Source: Flavobacterium undicola
Lineage (GTDB): Bacteria > Bacteroidota > Bacteroidia > Flavobacteriales > Flavobacteriaceae
Reading direction: 5' to 3'
DNA: 64,000 bases
Assembly: GCF_009909155.2 (NCBI RefSeq)
Contig: NZ_JAAAPM020000005.1
Span: 106,519-170,518 of the forward strand
Positions within the stretch are counted from its first letter, which is position 1. Each line of letters opens with the position of its first letter. Shown here in pieces: positions 54,901-61,785 of the stretch. The translations under genes were made by a program, and so were the position numbers. The notes under the pieces are model-generated. The model searched no databases. It was not told the DNA's origin and worked only from the letters and a program-made list of their open reading frames with translations.

Positions 54901-55171
54901 TTATCATTATGAGGGTAATACAACTAAAAATTATATGAATCATTATTTTGTAGCTGGTTTTGCCGTGGGTGGCGGAATTAATTATAAATACAACCTAGGA
55001 GAAGATAGATTTGAATCATTTTCGCTTAGTTTATTTGGTTTTTCTGCAGAGTATTCAAAACAATCTAGTTACCAACGTCAATTTTATATTGGATTAGATA
55101 CTGGATTTAGTTTAGGTATTGGTGTTGGTGGATCTGAAAACATAAAAGGGGGTTGGAGATGGAATTGGTAA
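48989..55171 (+). CDS. Giant SpvB/RHS-repeat polymorphic toxin
   Basis: 2060 aa. Signal peptide (MKQLYYSLLLLGFSFLVSAQ). SpvB-like start at about 70-300 (NVPIKVPKGINGIVPQISL, GLAGYGWNIAGISKITRI). VCBS/FG-GAP repeats with DGDxxxDF motifs (DFNGDGLTDVIAID, DVNGDGKSDFMVF, DYNGDGKTDFIIP). Many RHS/YD repeats from about 900 on (YEYDPAYGG, TYTYNDLGEALTQ). Core end about 1690-1810 with RDYQGSIVAISDTTGQVLEK and NRYSYVLNNPLKYTDW, followed by a variable C-terminal region of 250 residues with a Gly-rich linker (NGGGNGGGKDKG). The tip is not recognised. RHS shells enclose and release C-terminal toxins. T9SS or an unknown route may export it. Confidence 0.9.
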   Translation: MKQLYYSLLLLGFSFLVSAQNSEGTPVEGLIPITRTDSPEQKTLNVTSEFNVMSEMQSVATTAPTGNSTEVGITEGELAVSLSGGATYNVPIKVPKGINGIVPQISLAYNSQGGNGLAGYGWNIAGISKITRIPSTKFHDGIIDGVDFDYLDRFALDGQRLIVKNGTGATYGANGTIYETENHSNVKITSYGVHPNGATYGPAYFLVEYPDGSKAEYGNTTNRYGSFSESRTLTTWAITYWENPQGVRISYLYGINNNNLRIINISYGNIGNPLDETYNEIQFVYKTRQRPEQTYVGGQSIIDDKILDKILVNSFGVGYRRYELTYEANSLSYERLKTITEKSGDNTKSYNPTVFSYDNTVNSISYADITTSLGVGNITSLNADTVSGDFDGDEKMEFLIYPTTGTDSKKKYWFFSNIDSGNYMNIGAEHNVGAFETIFPTSWLSWNNHLMPKQGWTVVKKTDANYTFTVYSAGTVSPIYYQYERVVNFPIEPYGSSCYSAKIILKKIISGDFNGDGLTDVIAIDNACFSKKVYFVDLKRDNTSNFLTYSGELLAYMSTSSKVEVADVNGDGKSDFMVFENGKVTSYTLNNNNQLVLLWDYSDANISVDTSKTILLGDYNGDGKTDFIIPSGYGSTTWYKYSSTGTSFIKVVETYSGIQFRQNTTSYSYIYLASDYDKDGKSDLIETVGYKSSTNSNGQITVLCYFNRNGTFWVGDRSQASSSYSTDINLYPLPIYLASGKGAPTKDKPYKPTLEIAFANNNKIFYFNSNKNNVQDQLLKSITTGNGVQESITYKPLNTDYDENYNTIYNSSYSENYPNSNIESASSMQVVSMLEKQSATDYKKQLFSYYDAISNMEGLGFLGFKSTAKTNWFDDNNPIITTVSKFDTNLRGANTENYTVLGQYNASDYAAPSNFISKTTSNYNSSLEANKVFNLKVTASQQYNGLDNTSTETTDIVYDTNNNPLTSTTYLKNGSTTEQTTISNITYATPTSSPYVVGRLINKTQSVAISGDTMTSEEQYVYNTGGLLTQVKKKGHNTNFITEDNIYDEFGNITKKTISAPGLIARETNYEYDPAYGGIFLTKSTDIEGLSTTFVYNGYNGLLLSETNPYGLSTSYTYDSWFKKTKTTDYLGKSINMIYTRNGANATITTTGDDGSYSEELYDDLGRKITASVKDINGNTSSVSYLYDIYDRNYKISEPYSGGSPSQWNEIQYDEYGRTTQNISFTGKTTSISYSGLTTTVNDGTKTKIAAKNAIGNMVTMTDSPGGTINYTYFANGNLKSSDYGGVVTSIEQDGWGRKTKLTDPSAGIYTYTYNDLGEALTQTTPNGTTTYTLNSVGKPTQKTIVGTNTNSTTTYAYDSTTKLLTSSTFVDALGNNATTTTMYTYDGNKRLTSSIETTPYATFTKQLTYDAFGRLNTETSIASAAGKSSSKTVQHTYKNGKPWQIIDAANSQVLWQTNTVNARGQLTEATMANANITVSNAYDSYGLMTQTKQDRLIISPGNIMTLNTVFDPQKGNLTSRTNSLFNWSEDFTNSYDSLDRLTSFKNIAGVTETQSYDDRGRITQNAVGTYNYTNTSKVYRNTSVTVTPDALTHYQTNHEQNISYNAFKSPYQIEEAGKDKISFTYNDANNRSSMFYGSLDNDKLLRPLRKYYSADGSMEIKHNIATGAIEFVTYIGGDGYTAPIVLKSDGTTQNYLYLQRDYQGSIVAISDTTGQVLEKRLFDAWGNVLVQDGAGNVLNGLTLLDRGYTGHEHLQSVGLIHMNGRLYDAKLHRFLQPDNNVQDPNNTQNYNRYSYVLNNPLKYTDWTGEKWKIGWKDVFAGLEIIGGTALTIFSGGTLAVVGAGLISAGVTHFAAAYNEYKQTGDWASASNNAGIFFNVSFNTDFGYNNNKDKQNGVNQNTPVVTPKSDTNGGGNGGGKDKGYDSWFYENQYFGNEGGLRVGTYLDFSPIKKLLGITIGEYRESGYNADYYHYEGNTTKNYMNHYFVAGFAVGGGINYKYNLGEDRFESFSLSLFGFSAEYSKQSSYQRQFYIGLDTGFSLGIGVGGSENIKGGWRWNW

Positions 55172-55194
55172 TTAAAATATAAATAGTAACAAAT

Positions 55195-55770
55195 ATGAAC
55201 ACAAATTATTTTTTAAAACAAAGTGCAAAAAAAAATATTTTTTTGATTTTGATAATCCCTATTATAATTCAATTGGTACTGATAAATTTAGTTCAATCAG
55301 TTTCGGATGTAAGCTTATACTATGTAACATTTGTATTTTTTGGGGTTTTATATTTACCCTATTTTTATTGGTTAAATATTGCTGTAAATTTCTTGTATGC
55401 TCATTCAAATTATTTTAAATTAAAATTAAATAATTTCAAAGTTAGCTTAGTAATAAACGTTATTATGGTGTTTAATTTTGTTTTTTTTATAGGATATATG
55501 TTTAGTTTTGTTTTTAAGGGAGGCGAACCTAATGATGTCATGTTTCTTTGTTTTGGTTTAATTCAGTTTGTTGGCATTATCTCTTTTTCTTATACTAGTT
55601 ATTTTGTTTCTAAACTTATCGCAACTATTGAATTAAAAAGGAATGTCTATTTTAGTGATATCGTTGGCAATTTAGTTGCTTTTTCATTTCCTCCACTAGC
55701 AATGTGGATTATTCAGAATAAAGTTAAAAAAATACAATTGAGTGAAAATAACCAGTTGGAGCTGGATTAA
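55195..55770 (+). CDS. Candidate immunity protein, multi-pass membrane
   Basis: 191 aa with four or five membrane helices (FLILIIPIIIQLVLINLV, SLYYVTFVFFGVLYLPYFYW, VSLVINVIMVFNFVFFIGYM, GLIQFVGIISFSYTSYF, LVAFSFPPLAMWII). No known family. It follows the RHS stop by 23 bases on the same strand, where immunity genes stand. A membrane immunity protein would fit a membrane-acting toxin tip. Role inferred from position. Confidence 0.55.
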   Translation: MNTNYFLKQSAKKNIFLILIIPIIIQLVLINLVQSVSDVSLYYVTFVFFGVLYLPYFYWLNIAVNFLYAHSNYFKLKLNNFKVSLVINVIMVFNFVFFIGYMFSFVFKGGEPNDVMFLCFGLIQFVGIISFSYTSYFVSKLIATIELKRNVYFSDIVGNLVAFSFPPLAMWIIQNKVKKIQLSENNQLELD

Positions 55771-56480
55771 ACACAGCACAGATGTTGCCCACTTTGTTGC
55801 AGCCTATATGAAAAGGACAAAAAGGGGACTAGACTTCTGCTTCTAACAATGCGGGGGTGTTTTTCAATGTTTCGTTTAAGACAGATTTTGGATACAATAA
55901 CAACGACAAACAAAATGGTATTAAACAAAATACTCCTGTTGTAACTCCTAAAACAGTGGATGATGTTAAAAAAGACAAAGGAGATATATGGGGTAATTCA
56001 AGCACTATTTTAGATATTGGTGCGGGTATTTATGGAGCATTAGAAACTACTGCAACACCAGGTGATCAATGGCTTGGTAAAAATGGGAAGTACTATAATA
56101 ACTCCTGGGGAGGAAATCAATATACAGGTAGTCGTGTAGGTGCTTTTGAAGCAGCAAGTAATTATAAATGGGCAGGAAGAGTTGCATTAGGTGCTGGTAT
56201 TATAATTAGTGGTGTAAAAACATATAATGCTTATCAATTGGATGGAAGGCATTTTGGGTATAATACACAATATACAGCTATAAGTGCTACTGGAGGAATA
56301 GTAGGAGGTTGGGCAGGTGCAGAAGCAGGTGCGGCAACAGGTGCGGCAATTGGTGTTTGGTTTTGGGGTGCTGGAGCAGTCCCTGGAGCTATTATTGGAG
56401 GATTTATAGGTGGTTTTTCTGGAGGGTATATAGGTAGTTCTGTAGGTGAAAATTCGGTTAACTATTATCACAACAAATAA
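55771..56480 (+). pseudogene. Displaced (orphan) RHS C-terminal toxin tip
   Basis: From 55771 the DNA repeats, in degraded form, the RHS gene at about 54528-54710: gttgcccactttgttgcagc matches gttacccattttgctgctgc, and tctgcttctaacaatgcggg onward runs almost in step. A small deletion and a TAG codon (in place of TGG) spoil the 5' part. The open frame from about 55833 codes for SASNN-like then VSFKTDFGYNNNDKQNG, then a different tip: GNSSTILDIGAGIYGALET ... and a glycine-zipper run (GGIVGGWAGAEAGAATG, IIGGFIGGFSGGYIG), a pattern of membrane-inserting peptides. It has no start codon of its own that is convincing (GTG at 55857). Confidence 0.8.
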
Positions 56481-56482
56481 TT

Positions 56483-56974
56483 ATGAAAACAATAGAATTT
56501 TATTTCAACATCGTTCATTTTTGCTACTATAGAACCCATTATAAATTACATTTATTTACAAATAAAATAAATCCTTTTAATCTTATTCATAAGTTACCTT
56601 TTCAGAAAAGAAGATATGAAAAGCTAGGAATAAATATTCAAAAAGAAATAGATACAGCTTTCGGAGACAAAAAAAAAGGTTTGAGCATAACTGTTGCAGG
56701 AGGTTTTTTATTTGTGTTATTATTTTTCTTTTTCTTTGGTGTGTTTGGTTTAATTTATAAGCTTTTTACAACAGAATATTTAGAGACGATTCATTTTATA
56801 ATTTTTGGAGCGTTATCAGCTTTAATATGTTATACTTTTGTTTTTAAGAATGATAAATACATAAAGTATTTTGATAAGTTTGAAAAATGGAATAGAGAAG
56901 AAAAAAGAAAATATAGTTGGATTACATTTATTGTTAGCATTGCTGTTTTTTACCTCTGGCTTTTGAGTTTTTAG
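56483..56974 (+). CDS. Candidate immunity protein of the orphan toxin tip
   Basis: 163 aa, starts 2 bases after the orphan tip stop. Basic, membrane-associated N-terminal half, then three hydrophobic helices (LFVLLFFFFFGVFGLIYKL, HFIIFGALSALICYTFVF, WITFIVSIAVFYLWLLSF). No known family. Its place and membrane character match an immunity role for a membrane-acting toxin; inferred. Confidence 0.5.
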   Translation: MKTIEFYFNIVHFCYYRTHYKLHLFTNKINPFNLIHKLPFQKRRYEKLGINIQKEIDTAFGDKKKGLSITVAGGFLFVLLFFFFFGVFGLIYKLFTTEYLETIHFIIFGALSALICYTFVFKNDKYIKYFDKFEKWNREEKRKYSWITFIVSIAVFYLWLLSF

Positions 56975-57175
56975 GAGGAACAGATCTCCAGCTAAAATTA
57001 GGAATTGTAACAACCCGTACTTATTATATATGGGATTGGATCTTTTGCATATTGTGTTTACATTATAAAAATTAAAAAATGCTAAGAATTTATTATAAAA
57101 TATGTGTTGACGCAATTGTAAAATCCAAAGTTGCTAATTACAGTAACAGTATCTTTATACTGGTTAAATAGATTG

Positions 57176-60100
57176 ATGAAACATAAAATTTTTATTCTAT
57201 TTTTACTTTACACTACAGTCGTTTTTTCACAGCAGGAAGCGAGTGTTTGGTATTTTGGACAAAATGCAGGTATGAAATTTAATCCTGATGGAAGTGTTAC
57301 TCCATTGGGAGATGGTAAACTGAAAACCAATGAAGGCTGTGCATCAATTGCCAATAGTAATGGGGATTTATTGTTTTATACTGATGGACGTACTGTTTGG
57401 GATAGAAATCATGTTGTTATGCCAAATGGGGATTATTTTAATGGAACTGGACTTTTAGGAGACTTTTCCAGTACACAATCAGCTATAATTGTCCCTAAAC
57501 CCGGAAATTCAAATCTATATTACATTTTCACATTAGACGAGCCACATCATGAAAATGCAGCTAAATATCCAAATGCTTTTTCTGGAAATTATGCTGATAT
57601 TGATAGTGGAAAAACACCTGATACTGATGATGGATTGAATAATGGGTTGAATTATTCGATAGTAGATATTAGCACAATAGGGAGTAATGGAAGTATTGGG
57701 GATGTTGTAAGCAGGAATAATCATCTTATTACTTATGATACAAATCCTTTAGGAGAGGAAATAAAATACAAATGTTCTGAAAAATTAACTGCTGTAAAAG
57801 ATGCTTCAGGAAGTGGTTATTGGGTTATCACTCAATTTACTGATAACTTCTATGCCTTTAAAGTAACAACATCCGGAGTAAATACTACTCCTGTTAAATC
57901 AGCAATTTCTCCGATTGTACCTGTTTTTGGGTATCGAAGAAATGCAATAGGATACCTTAAAGCATCCCCAAATGGAAAAAAATTAGCAGCAGCATATGAT
58001 CAAATTGATACTCCCTCTAGCCCATTTAGTCTTTACAAAGGATGTGTGTATCTATTCGATTTTGATGCATCCACAGGCTCGGTTTTTAATTCTAAATTAA
58101 TTCTCTCTGATGTCCGCGCTTATGGAATTGAATTTTCTAGTAATTCCAACGTGCTTTATACTAGTTTTTCAGCCACTGTAACAAATCAAACATTAGCTCA
58201 ATTTAATTTACTAAACAATGATATACCCAATTCAAAAGTTCTTCTTTCCGCGAGCTATTACGGTGCTGGTGCCTTGCAACTCGCACTAAATAAAAAGATT
58301 TATTTTTGTACTTATGAGTTAAATTCCTTAGGAGTAATAAATAATCCTGATGTTTTAGGCTTAGGATGTAATTTTGATAAATCAGGTCAACCACTTGCAA
58401 CCAATACAAGCCGAGTACTTGGTTTACCCCCATTTATAACATCTTTTTTTGATGCTTTTTTTAATGCTGAAAATTTATGTCAAGGAGAATCAACAATGTT
58501 TAAGTTGACTTCCAGTGAAACTATAACTTCAGCTACTTGGAATTTTGGAGACGGAACTACTTCTACAGACATTAATTCTACCCATATATATGCCAGTCCT
58601 GGGACTTATAGTGTCTCCGTTACAGCTACAAGCGCAGTTGGTACAGTTACAAAAACAAAAGACATTGTTATTTCAGCAATACCAACGGCTACTAAGCCAC
58701 AAAATATCTTAATTTGTGATAGCAATAATGATGGTTTTAATACTTTTGATTTGACTTCTCAAAATGCAGCAATACTCAATGGACAAGATCCTAATTTATA
58801 TGCCATAAATTATTTTGTAAATAATGTAGCCATTGTTAATCCTAACACTTATAACAATACAGTTCCTTATCAGCAGGAAAACATTACAGCGGAGGTATAC
58901 AATAAATTAAATAATAATTGTAAAAGCACTACCAGTTTTACTATTGATGTATTTGATACTCCAAAACCAAGCACATTAGTAAGCAAAATAAATCTTTGCG
59001 ACAATACTAGCGTAGGAACAGATACTGATGGTAAAGTCATTTTTGATTTAACCCAAAGAGCAACGGCTATTTTAAATGGCCAATCAACCACACAATTTAT
59101 ACTTTCCTATTATAAAGATGTTACTTTAACTCAAAGTATTAGTAATCCAACAACTTACCAAAATACGAATGTAACCGAAACTGTTTATGTAAAAGTGGCT
59201 AATAAAGACAATCTTAATTGTACTGCTGTAACTTCTTTTCCAATTGAGGTTTTGGCTTTGCCAACAATTAACAGTGTGGTTGATTTGAAACAATGCGATG
59301 ATAATACAGATGGATTCAGTGTGTTTAATCTGGAAGAAGCAATTGCTAAAATAACCTCCAATGCAGCAGCTGAAACTATTTCTTTTCATAAAACAATAGC
59401 AGATGCTCAAAATAATGTGAATCTTATTGTAAACAGAACCGCTTATACCAATCAGACTGTGAGTGCCGATAAAGTGTTTGTGAGGATTGCCAATAGCAAC
59501 GGATGTTATCGAATAGCACAATTAAACTTAATCATTTCTACAACTCAAATTCCTGCGACTTTCTCAAGAAGTTTTACACAATGTGATGATGTTGCATCAG
59601 GTTCTAATACGGATGGGATTGCTGTTTTTGATTTTAGTAGTGTAGACAATGAAGTTCGGGCAATATTTCCGTCGGGGCAATTATTAGACATTACATATTA
59701 TAAAAATATAGCCGACGCACTTGCTGAAAAAAATGCTATTGCAGATATTGCCCATTACAGCAACATTGGTTATCCAAACATTCAAAGCATCTATATCCGT
59801 GTCGATAGCCGATTGAATAATGATTGTTTGGGATTAGGAAGTTATATCACACTTAAGGTAGAAACTATTCCTATTGTCGCTCCAATAGCTCCTTTTGTAC
59901 ATTGTGATGATAATCAGGATGGTTATTATGCTTTTGATATTACTGGTTTGGATAGTCAAATTAAAAATGGACGAAATGTTATTGTGACTTATTTTGATGC
60001 GAATAATAATCCATTGCCAAGTCCGTTGCCCAATCTTTTCGTAACCGCTTCACAAACGATAAAAGCAATCATTACCAATAATTCAACAATAGCTGCTTGT

Positions 60101-61162
60101 TCGTATAATGTCAGTATTTCTTTTGTGGTAGATGATTTGCCGGAAGCTTTTCCGGTTTCAACATCATTAACGACAGCTTGTGATGATGAAACTGATCCAG
60201 GTCAACAAGACGGGAAATTTGCTTTTGATACTTCTGCTTTTCACAATATTATTTTAGGTAATCAAACAGGAATGATAGTGAAGTATTTTGATGGAAGTGA
60301 TAATGCGCTTTCAAGTCCGTTGCCAAATCCATTTGTTACTGACACACAAAATGTCCGAGTGGAAGTGGTGAACTCTGGAAATACTAATTGTATAGCCACA
60401 ACAACAATTCCTTTTGTAGTAAACTCAATCCCAAATATTTCATTAGAGGGAGACGAATTAGTGTGTAGTAATTTACCAACTTTTACAAAAGTAATCGATG
60501 CGGGAATTCAAGATGCTTCTCCGATAACGGATTACAGTTATGCATGGTCTTTTAATGATGAACCAATAACAGGAGAAAATAATTATACGCTTACAGTAAA
60601 CACAGAAGGTATTTATACAGTAAAAGTGACAAATAATCAGGGCTGTTCCAGATTAAGAACTATTACTGTTTCCGCTTCGGATATAGCTGTTATCAATAAT
60701 GTAGATATTGTAGAGTTATCCGATTCTAATAGTATAACAGTTTCGGTAAGCGGCAGTGGAGATTATGTATTCGCCTTGGATGATGAATTTGGAGTATACC
60801 AAACAGAAAACAATTTCACGAATGTAAGTGCCGGAATTCATACTGTTTTTGTAAAAGATTTAAACGGTTGTGGTATAGTACCAAAAGAAGTAGCAATCTT
60901 AGGTATTCCTAATTTTTTCACACCGAATCAGGATGGACATAATGATACATGGAATATAAAAGGAGTCAATGCTTCTTTTAATGCAAAAACATTGATTCAT
61001 ATTTTTGATCGTTATGGGAAATTAATAAAACAAATAAGTCCAACAGGAGCTGGATGGGACGGTACTTTTAACGGAAATCCAATGCCGGCATCAGATTATT
61101 GGTATTCCGTTCAATTAGAAAACGGCAGATTTATGAAAGGTCATTTTGCTTTGAAACGATAG
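57176..61162 (+). CDS. Large T9SS type B-sorted surface protein with PKD and repeated Asp-rich modules
   Basis: 1328 aa from the ATG at 57176 (MKHKIFILFLLYTTVVFSQQ, a signal peptide). N-terminal part of about 420 residues (SVWYFGQNAGMKFNPDG ... beta-propeller-like). A PKD domain near 445-515 (ATWNFGDGTTSTDINSTHIY). Then six modules of about 90-110 residues, each starting with C-D-x-N/D..D-G...F-D (ICDSNNDGFNTFDL, LCDNTSVGTDTDGKVIFDL, QCDDNTDGFSVFNL, QCDDVASGSNTDGIAVFDF, HCDDNQDGYYAFDI, ACDDETDPGQQDGKFAFD). C-terminal gliding/CHU-type sorting domain: PNFFTPNQDGHNDTWNIKG to GHFALKR. Likely an adhesin anchored to the surface. Confidence 0.9.
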   Translation: MKHKIFILFLLYTTVVFSQQEASVWYFGQNAGMKFNPDGSVTPLGDGKLKTNEGCASIANSNGDLLFYTDGRTVWDRNHVVMPNGDYFNGTGLLGDFSSTQSAIIVPKPGNSNLYYIFTLDEPHHENAAKYPNAFSGNYADIDSGKTPDTDDGLNNGLNYSIVDISTIGSNGSIGDVVSRNNHLITYDTNPLGEEIKYKCSEKLTAVKDASGSGYWVITQFTDNFYAFKVTTSGVNTTPVKSAISPIVPVFGYRRNAIGYLKASPNGKKLAAAYDQIDTPSSPFSLYKGCVYLFDFDASTGSVFNSKLILSDVRAYGIEFSSNSNVLYTSFSATVTNQTLAQFNLLNNDIPNSKVLLSASYYGAGALQLALNKKIYFCTYELNSLGVINNPDVLGLGCNFDKSGQPLATNTSRVLGLPPFITSFFDAFFNAENLCQGESTMFKLTSSETITSATWNFGDGTTSTDINSTHIYASPGTYSVSVTATSAVGTVTKTKDIVISAIPTATKPQNILICDSNNDGFNTFDLTSQNAAILNGQDPNLYAINYFVNNVAIVNPNTYNNTVPYQQENITAEVYNKLNNNCKSTTSFTIDVFDTPKPSTLVSKINLCDNTSVGTDTDGKVIFDLTQRATAILNGQSTTQFILSYYKDVTLTQSISNPTTYQNTNVTETVYVKVANKDNLNCTAVTSFPIEVLALPTINSVVDLKQCDDNTDGFSVFNLEEAIAKITSNAAAETISFHKTIADAQNNVNLIVNRTAYTNQTVSADKVFVRIANSNGCYRIAQLNLIISTTQIPATFSRSFTQCDDVASGSNTDGIAVFDFSSVDNEVRAIFPSGQLLDITYYKNIADALAEKNAIADIAHYSNIGYPNIQSIYIRVDSRLNNDCLGLGSYITLKVETIPIVAPIAPFVHCDDNQDGYYAFDITGLDSQIKNGRNVIVTYFDANNNPLPSPLPNLFVTASQTIKAIITNNSTIAACSYNVSISFVVDDLPEAFPVSTSLTTACDDETDPGQQDGKFAFDTSAFHNIILGNQTGMIVKYFDGSDNALSSPLPNPFVTDTQNVRVEVVNSGNTNCIATTTIPFVVNSIPNISLEGDELVCSNLPTFTKVIDAGIQDASPITDYSYAWSFNDEPITGENNYTLTVNTEGIYTVKVTNNQGCSRLRTITVSASDIAVINNVDIVELSDSNSITVSVSGSGDYVFALDDEFGVYQTENNFTNVSAGIHTVFVKDLNGCGIVPKEVAILGIPNFFTPNQDGHNDTWNIKGVNASFNAKTLIHIFDRYGKLIKQISPTGAGWDGTFNGNPMPASDYWYSVQLENGRFMKGHFALKR

Positions 61163-61171
61163 TGTAATCCC

Positions 61172-61410
61172 TATCACTTTTTTTTATCACATAGGTTACA
61201 ATGCCCCAAATGATGAGTTCGTTTTCTTCGGTTACTTTTATTAGGAGTGTAATTGCTGTTTTCGGGCATCACATCAGGTAGAGACAGTCTTTTTCTAGTT
61301 TAATGCGTTTTATGGTAAATTCTCCGTCGATAAAACAAATAAATTTTGTTGTCTTGCGGTTCAATACTCCGGTCTACAATCAATGCCAGGAACTGCCGCG
61401 CTGATCCTTT
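61172..61410 (-). pseudogene. umuD (LexA/S24 peptidase) relic
   Basis: Minus-strand pieces in different frames: IVDRSIEPQDNK, then FIDGEFTIKRIKLEKDCLYL, then ENELIIWGIVTYVIKK. This is the order of the UmuD C-terminal half, with at least three frameshifts. No intact gene; umuC is not present beside it. Confidence 0.7.
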
Positions 61411-61471
61411 CTTCTGGCTCGTGTAAATAGAACTAAATTTTCGATATTTACTCTATGTAAGAAAGATAGAA

Positions 61472-61600
61472 ATGAGTAGAAATTATAAATTTCATAATCC
61501 AGAGGGTTTGTATTTTGTTAGTTTTGCTATTGTGGGTTAGACCCGGATGTATTTACTAGAAAAGAATAATAAAGATTTGTTTTTTAGGATGTAGATGTTT
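61472..61600 (+). pseudogene. REP-associated tyrosine transposase (RAYT) 5' relic
   Basis: ATG at 61472 reads MSRNYKFHNPEGLYFVSFAI, a RAYT/IS200-like start, then TAG where the family has Trp, a frameshift, DVFTRKE-like residues in the next frame, and a second frameshift. Decays by about 61600. Such transposases mobilise palindromic REP sequences. Confidence 0.65.
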
Positions 61601-61757
61601 AACAGAACGTGCCACGAAAAGATTCGTGCGGCAGCGTGAGGGTTTTGTTTATATGTTTGTTTTTTCAGTTTTGTTTAACATGACTATTATAACGTGTTAA
61701 CTTTTTTCTGTTTTGTTAACATGACAATACAAATATATTTTAGTACAATTGAATTAA
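61601..61757. other. Non-coding stretch with hairpin and direct repeats
   Basis: Hairpin cacgaa-aaga-ttcgtg (61613-61628). Direct repeats gttttgtttaacatgac (61668-61684) and gttttgttaacatgac (61710-61725). CAAATATA at 61730-61737 is TATATTTG on the minus strand. These could be the old promoter and operator of umuD; not proved. Confidence 0.35.
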
Positions 61758-61785
61758 TTAAGGTAAATTATTCATAAACCAATCA

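Noticed and set aside
56975..57175. A third toxin tip or immunity relic between the orphan pair and the T9SS gene
   Set aside because: No frame shows similarity to the RHS tip or to either membrane protein; left as unexplained AT-rich spacer.
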